DNA of 8,720 nt, from assembly GCA_002502215.1 (NCBI GenBank), contig DAPT01000021.1, positions 1 through 8,720 of the forward strand, given 5' to 3'. The stretch comes from Euryarchaeota archaeon UBA124 (lineage in GTDB: Archaea; Thermoplasmatota; Poseidoniia; Poseidoniales; Poseidoniaceae). How positions within the stretch are numbered: the stretch's first letter is position 1; the number at the start of each line of letters is the position of its first letter. Positions 7,001 through 8,720 of the stretch are shown piece by piece. The notes under the pieces were generated by a model. The model was given only the letters and a program-made list of their open reading frames with translations, was not told the DNA's origin and did not search any database. The translations under genes were made by a program, and so were the position numbers.

Positions 7001-8720
7001 TGACACGGCGACCATTTCGCTCACGGTTAATGCGCAAGCACCGAGCGGGCTCTCCTATGCGACAGAAAACATGACGCTTGAGAAAGGAACCGCGATGACC
7101 ACCAACAATCCAAGCGTGAGCGGTGGAACCGTCACCTCGTGGGAGATCAGTCCGTCATTACCAAGCGGATTGACGTGGGGAACATCGGATGGTAAGATTA
7201 GTGGAACACCAAGCGTGTTGCAAACGACAGCGACCACCTACACCATCTGGGCCAACAATTCAGGTGGTTCTGCTTCAGCAAATGTCAACATTACCATTAA
7301 CGATGCAGCACCAGTTATGTCGTACTCGACTACAGAAATTACTGAAACGAAGAACGTCGCAATCAGTCCGAGCATAAGTCCAACCACGAGCGGTGGAACC
7401 ATCACCTCGTGGGAGATTTCACCATCTCCTGGCTCTGCGTTTACCTTCAACACTGCAACGGGTACCATCGGCGGAACGCCAACCTCCCTCTTATCTCGAA
7501 CCCAATACACGATCTGGGCCAACAACTCGGGCGGCTCGGCAGTTGCTTACCTCAACATAACCGTCAACGATGTTGCTCCAAACACCATCGTCTATTCATC
7601 GCATGATTTGACGCTTGAGAAAGGAACGGCGATGACAACCATAACGCCAGCAATCAGCGGCGGAAGTGTAACCACATGGGAAATCAGTCCATCGATTCCA
7701 AGTGGTTTGAGCTTTAGTTCAACAACTGGAGCCATCAGTGGTACGCCATCGGTGTTGCAGACTACGGCCGTATCCTACACGATTTGGGCCAACAATTCGG
7801 GTGGTTCGACCTCAACTCAAGTAAATATCACGATCAATGATATCTCTCCTAATGCGCTGGGATATTCTCCTCAAAATAAGACGCTAACCAAAGGTACAGC
7901 CATGAGTTTGTGGGGGCCGACTTCAAGTGGTGGTGCAGTAACAACTTACGGAATTAGTCCTTCAGTGCCAAGCGGCCTAACATTTAGTTCAAGCACAGGG
8001 GCAATCACCGGTACGCCTTCAGCCTTGCAAACAACAGCGGTAACGTACACGGTTTGGGCAAACAATTCGGGTGGTTCGACAACCGCTCAAATTAATATCA
8101 CCATCAATGATGTAGCACCGCAGATTTGTTACGGGCTTTTGTCTTCCTGCAGTGGAACGCATTTTGTCACTTTCTCACAGAATGTAACAATCAATACATT
8201 GGTTCCCAACTACTATGTTGCAGGATCAGGTATGCCAACGTCGTGTAGTATTTCTCCTTCTCTTCCAACAGGGTTGTCGATCAGTTCACTCTGCGTAATT
8301 ACAGGAACGCCAACCGTTTTGAGTTCAATGACTTTTTACTCGGTCACTCCCTCAAATTCAGGTGGCTCGAACACAAACACAAATGCGCTGTACATAGGCG
8401 TTCTTGCTGCTGGCGGCACCCTGGCTGTCACACCAACCAATACCGAAGGAAGTGTGAACAGTTCCATTTCAAACATTACGATGTCCTACACGCACCAAAT
8501 CAGCAACTACGGCTGGACTTCAGGCGTAAGCAACACGTCCACCACCCTGTTGAACAATCTACAGGAAGGGGAGTACTGGTTGGGCAGCGACTCCGGTGAA
8601 CGTGGTGAAATGGCAATCGTTTACGCTCGCAATGATTCGGGTGCAACCACACATAGTCTCGGATTACTCTACAAGTGGGGGAGTTCATGGACAGAGACAA
8701 TTATTGACAATGGGACCGAT
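900..8720 (+). CDS. Giant exported multi-domain protein: beta-helix, RCC1 propeller, two DSND propellers, Ig-like array (3' partial)
   Basis: The frame from ATG 900 is open for 2,607 codons to the window end, with no stop. An in-frame TGA at 891-893 makes ATG 900 the first usable ATG; later in-frame ATGs (978, 996) would remove the basic N-region of the signal peptide. Order by residue: signal 1-44; beta-helix about 72-640; seven RCC1 blades 641-1009; beta-helix-type end about 1013-1065; Cys motif 1071-1091; seven DSND blades about 1126-1469; seven more about 1556-1889; Ig-like repeats about 1961-2506; start of a third DSND propeller at the end. Asn-X-Ser/Thr sequons are dense, and Cys pairs recur in the RCC1 blades, as expected for an exported protein. 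The role is unknown; surface adhesion or polysaccharide handling is inferred from the modules. A C-terminal anchor, if any, lies outside the window. Confidence 0.93.
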   Translation, partial: MADFAFTFPSVVEAERKNLLSQRKKAMSLIFLMIMLAQTSYIGAMEGWKLASDSTPYNTTGACDSITRTSGDPLFVDPLNGSDAWDGTNVCPKATLSDALNDSSSNDEIILYSGRYHENVTVDNKDNLLIRAADGARVVFDGTRSITEDLGGVWGTADSDGIQEVTLSEDGWQLFLAYEEQVPARWPNAQFSDETVFNRSYWAEGTLTGSNNAYTQGWLTDAGPETGVHSGLNETINATGLDPVGAIAVMNLGSFRSNSREITDWYSANGTFAYDGTGVGWKTKHHAYFLEGKRELIDVDGEWWFNNTNNQLHYKTPSGQNANDLDLRVKVQPFAIGVENSDGVSIQGIDFFGTTVNFNECDGCSFTNSTLEYPSTSKRGLGIAGESEDDRWMTRFYRSTNSFVDNISITNTDGGAIEFQGSAGQSHNNTVNNSYFHAIDWSAADQKGLMTTIYEGGRDMYFMNNTVHLTGASSVLSIGDAPKVFYNEVWDVGHLQTDGAVVQIMQGEAPGAEVAYNWIHDIIKYGVRFDAPIGQVGTGQNGTMHHNVIWNAAGGLMVKGDYHNIHNNTVFNSTLDKNDIIALTDGDINNKNSTFHRNAVDSMADHRSDDVYANPLPNGTHWNNWNGYLQGYDGTFEARNQHSCAIYENGSLYCWGRNDHGQLGNGGVNGREPTPQFVNLGTGKTVKSLGIGTSGAEGFEANSHTCVVLNDGVLKCWGDNTDGQLGLGNTSSSGVWEPTSVNLGSGRTAVSVATGNSATCVILDDQSLKCWGRNNHGQLGLGNSSSNDVLTPHLVTFTGSSKPISIIGGTNVFCAVLDNGSLACWGRNTNGQLGLGNTTSQDTPVSLSLPADRSIVSVSLNKNFMCVSYDNGSVACTGLNDVYQLGLGNTTDSTTLQYVVGLDLDAYRVDIGQRVGCAHLVNGSMTCWGFDEWGLFGYSTLNYASLSATTATKFVDFGTGRTATSISVGSRHACAVLDTGALACWGRNHKDQLGLGNMTQQWIPVEVTNVSTLYTHMVHEQLVDPANKDFRPTWGSRLHQLGAGAYDADDSDPWTAGVSWTYSPMSDPISGCMDSRALNYDSNAIFADDSCILTSLTSSPTSLELTVGDWASHALNYTSPFVTNQTGVCANSGGSGTGCGSTDVGDTSDISIDSNGDIHMCYYIGGTSSLAKNLGYATDKSGYWSTGVVETNGVVGQDCQIVLDSNDRIHIVYYDVTDTDLLYSTKTLAGSHTYANYWTTSTITGVGANARPSLTIDSDDTLHLAYYLDSATELQYRTKASGGSWSASTTVDTTDDVGQYPSIAVDSNDAPHITYYDATNNDMRYAHKMGSSWTTASFDTQSGAGQGSSIAIDKAGRIHVAYETDSSDMAYRTNFSGSWVKTIIDSNNHSNYVSLALDVYSNPHIVFMDEVDDDVFYMSNALGSWERVLIDASADKDGSSMILDEADDLHISYALGDNAGYAARRSLTNVQTIEVEPSLPSGLSIGPYNATIYGTPTVSSAATSYTIWFNTTYTSTSVEITLTVFDALLSSQEFVKVERGTSMTPITFNWTAWSSGVLNSTTSVYTNGDSGNYNRIAIDSNDKMHVVFYRDDNTNLFYSTNASGSWQTSSIDNSGNVGKYCDIAIDSNDGLHVSYQYNTGNSLKYAYKSSGSSSWSKTTVDNTGGKFTSIALDSNDKPHIAYRDSGGQLALVDKTGSSWATTTLFNFASVTEDIDSTSIAIDSNDKIHIASHDGTGDDLYYSTNSYTSWFSSSVEDIGDGNNLEVDIAINPVTNLPGIAYFDADLSDLKYREMYPFGTWSTTTIDSSNAGRSASLAYDSNGKAHISYEDNGNDDLKYATNARGSWATFTVDSTNSVGLYTSIAVDSNDDLHIAYRYNNAEDLYYATVQGYNVNTLARNAVSGATCSISPSLPFGLTLNQGTCTISGTPTSSGSNTSYTMTALSSNGMSKTGTFKIWVTMIAPSIAYSGSPFTFNQDVAISSITPSNSGDTAFWSVSPSLPSGLSLSSTGVISGTPTAQASTAIYTITATNNGGSDTATISLTVNAQAPSGLSYATENMTLEKGTAMTTNNPSVSGGTVTSWEISPSLPSGLTWGTSDGKISGTPSVLQTTATTYTIWANNSGGSASANVNITINDAAPVMSYSTTEITETKNVAISPSISPTTSGGTITSWEISPSPGSAFTFNTATGTIGGTPTSLLSRTQYTIWANNSGGSAVAYLNITVNDVAPNTIVYSSHDLTLEKGTAMTTITPAISGGSVTTWEISPSIPSGLSFSSTTGAISGTPSVLQTTAVSYTIWANNSGGSTSTQVNITINDISPNALGYSPQNKTLTKGTAMSLWGPTSSGGAVTTYGISPSVPSGLTFSSSTGAITGTPSALQTTAVTYTVWANNSGGSTTAQINITINDVAPQICYGLLSSCSGTHFVTFSQNVTINTLVPNYYVAGSGMPTSCSISPSLPTGLSISSLCVITGTPTVLSSMTFYSVTPSNSGGSNTNTNALYIGVLAAGGTLAVTPTNTEGSVNSSISNITMSYTHQISNYGWTSGVSNTSTTLLNNLQEGEYWLGSDSGERGEMAIVYARNDSGATTHSLGLLYKWGSSWTETIIDNGTD
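1113..2816 (+). other. Right-handed parallel beta-helix domain, main body (residues about 72-639)
   Basis: It opens with DPLFVDPLNGSDAWDG and then ATLSDAL, an entry motif typical of DUF1565-like beta-helix proteins, followed by IILYSGRYHENVTV, the first coil. Residues 184-188 are ARWPN. Residues 288-305 contain YFLEGKRELIDVDGEWWF, followed by LHYKTPSG. This pair of motifs is one I associate with right-handed beta-helix proteins related to polysaccharide-active families such as GH141. From about residue 335 onward come short coils rich in Asn and Gly (FFGTTVNF, HNNTVNNSYF, MNNTVHLTG, HHNVIWNA, HNIHNNTVFN), as expected for PbH1-type rungs. Catalytic residues cannot be assigned, so enzyme activity is not claimed. 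Confidence 0.75.
2820..3926 (+). repeat. Seven RCC1-type repeats forming one propeller (residues 641-1009)
   Basis: Seven repeats of about 51-62 residues share the pattern C-x9-CWGxNxxGQLGLGN. The first Cys codons are at 2829, 3015, 3177, 3339, 3495, 3648 and 3819. RCC1-fold proteins normally have seven blades, so this is one complete propeller. Blade 5 has lost the Trp (CTGLND) and blade 6 has lost the QLGLGN signature (WGLFGYS). The Cys pair is kept in all seven. The eukaryotic RCC1 exchange-factor function is not implied; exported prokaryotic versions are usually of unknown function and may bind ligands or partners. Confidence 0.9.
3936..4094 (+). other. Terminal strands of the beta-helix domain, after the RCC1 propeller (residues about 1013-1065)
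   Basis: Contains LVDPANKDFRPTWGSRLHQLGAGAY and then DADDSDPWTAG across residues about 1022-1055. The pattern DPANxDFRxxxGSxLxxxGAY is the usual closing segment of right-handed beta-helix proteins. It should directly follow the last coils, but here it is separated from them (ending near 2816) by the whole RCC1 propeller. Confidence 0.65.
4110..4172 (+). other. GCMD...NYD...DDSC cysteine-flanked motif (residues 1071-1091)
   Basis: A 21-residue motif begins GCMDSRALNYDSNA and ends DDSC. It matches a short repeat (GCxDxxAxNYxxxAxxxDxSC) known from exported proteins of marine Bacteroidetes and archaea, where its acidic residues suggest calcium binding and its Cys pair a disulfide. It usually occurs in tandem; only one copy is present here, marking the joint between the beta-helix module and the propeller section. 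Confidence 0.7.
4191..4274 (+). other. Ig-like domain 1, front half (residues 1098-1125)
   Basis: Reads SSPTSLELTVGDWASHALNY. It corresponds to the N-terminal strands of the complete Ig-like repeats further on (for example YATENMTLEKGTAMTTNNP in the repeat at 7038). The expected back half (PSLPSGL...GTPT) is missing here and appears only at 5307, after propeller A. Confidence 0.55.
4275..5306 (+). repeat. DSND-type seven-bladed propeller A (residues about 1126-1469)
   Basis: Seven repeats of about 45-53 residues have the general form (S)IAxDSNDxxHIxYYDxxxxDLxY, then GSWxxxxID. Blade cores start near 4344, 4497, 4656, 4803, 4941, 5079 and 5217. The Asp-x5-His spacing is kept in all seven even where DSND is lost (blade 5 DKAGRIH, blade 6 DVYSNPH). 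The last blade lacks its outer GSWxxxxID strand, and strand-like sequence before blade 1 could supply it, as in 'velcro' closure. I do not know a catalytic function for this family. Confidence 0.8.
5307..5477 (+). other. Ig-like domain 1, back half (residues 1470-1526)
   Basis: Contains VEPSLPSGLSI, then IYGTPT, then SYTIWFN and EITLTVF. These match the back half of the He_PIG-type repeats. It resumes the domain whose front half is at 4191-4274, so propeller A appears to be inserted within one Ig-like fold. Confidence 0.65.
5478..5564 (+). other. Ig-like domain 2, front half (residues 1527-1555)
   Basis: Reads LLSSQEFVKVERGTSMTPIT, which aligns with NMTLEKGTAMTT in the later complete repeats (KGTAM versus RGTSM). 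No PSLPSGL or GTPT follows here; the sequence passes into propeller B. Confidence 0.65.
5565..6566 (+). repeat. DSND-type seven-bladed propeller B (residues about 1556-1889)
   Basis: Seven blades begin near 5622, 5763, 5904, 6051, 6192, 6339 and 6480, with spacing of 141 or 147 bases. This is more regular than propeller A. Six blades carry DSND or DSNG followed by His. Blade 5 (INPVTNLPGIAYFD) has lost both the Asp and the His. The sequence before blade 1 (SGVLNSTTSVYTNGDSGNYN) resembles the outer strand missing from blade 7, which supports a closed ring. Confidence 0.82.
6567..6779 (+). other. Ig-like domain 2, back half (residues 1890-1960)
   Basis: Contains CSISPSLPFGLTL, CTISGTPTSSG and SYTMTAL. 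This completes the Ig-like domain begun at 5478-5564. Two Cys (codons 6612 and near 6663) flank the PSLPFGL segment; the first replaces the Trp found in most other repeats. Confidence 0.7.
6780..8417 (+). repeat. Six tandem He_PIG-type Ig-like repeats (domains 3-8, residues about 1961-2506)
   Basis: Units begin at 6780, 7038, 7308, 7575, 7845 and 8115. Four of the last five intervals are visible as 270, 267, 270 and 270 bases, so the period is about 90 codons. The shared pattern is W-ISPSLPSGL, then SxTGxISGTPxxLQTT, then YTIWANNSGGS and NITIND, with Ala/Ser-Pro opening the next unit. Domains 4, 6 and 7 are most alike; domain 5 diverges (SPSPGSAF). Domain 3 lacks the ANNSGGS sequon (TNNGGS). 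Domain 8 is longer and has extra Cys. Such domains act as extracellular spacers or adhesion modules. Confidence 0.85.
8418..8720 (+). other. Ig-like domain 9 front half and beginning of a third DSND-type propeller (truncated)
   Basis: TLAVTPTNTEGSVNSSISN looks like the front strands of another Ig-like domain. Instead of PSLPSGL it continues into ITMSYTHQISNYGWTSGVSN, resembling ITFNWTAWSSGVLN just before propeller B, and then SDSGERGEMAIVYARND and LLYKWGSSWTETIIDNG, which fit the blade pattern (DSxxxx, IxYxxxD, LLYxxxxSSWxxxxID). The window ends inside the first blade, so the number of blades is unknown. Confidence 0.6.

Noticed and set aside
2820..8417. Repeated DNA considered as a CRISPR array or other non-coding repeat
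   Set aside because: All repeat periods are multiples of three, vary in sequence in a codon-like way and maintain one open frame; they encode protein repeats.

Overview
The window looks like a piece of a planktonic archaeal genome, most likely Marine Group II (Candidatus Poseidoniia). This is an inference from style: a very long secreted multi-domain surface protein mixing beta-helix, RCC1, 'DSND' propeller and putative-Ig (He_PIG-type) modules, plus a Lys/Ala-rich helix-hairpin-helix protein, at moderate GC. No ribosomal RNA or other taxonomic marker is present, so the assignment is tentative.

Layout: (1) Bases 2-862 hold the 3' part of a gene for a basic protein with two nearly identical helix-hairpin-helix (HhH) domains; its true start lies before the window. 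(2) A 37-base spacer (863-899) follows. (3) From ATG 900 to the last base, one reading frame stays open for 2,607 codons with no stop, so nearly 90% of the window is one giant, 3'-truncated gene. Other-frame and minus-strand ORFs inside it are shadows.

The giant protein reads, N to C: a signal peptide or signal anchor; a right-handed parallel beta-helix with signatures seen in carbohydrate-active beta-helix proteins; a seven-bladed RCC1-type propeller; the apparent end of the beta-helix; a Cys-flanked 'GCMD...DDSC' motif; a seven-bladed 'DSND' propeller; a second seven-bladed 'DSND' propeller; six tandem Ig-like repeats of about 90 residues; and the beginning of what looks like a third 'DSND' propeller.

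The most striking feature is nesting. The RCC1 propeller sits between the body of the beta-helix and its terminal strands. Each 'DSND' propeller sits between the front half and the back half of an Ig-like domain, and the last one in the window repeats this pattern. The molecule therefore seems built by repeatedly plugging closed propellers into loops of other beta domains. The protein is predicted to be exported and to work at or outside the cell surface, for example in polysaccharide or particle binding or processing, but no catalytic residues could be assigned. Nothing in the sequence links the HhH gene functionally to it beyond adjacency on the same strand.
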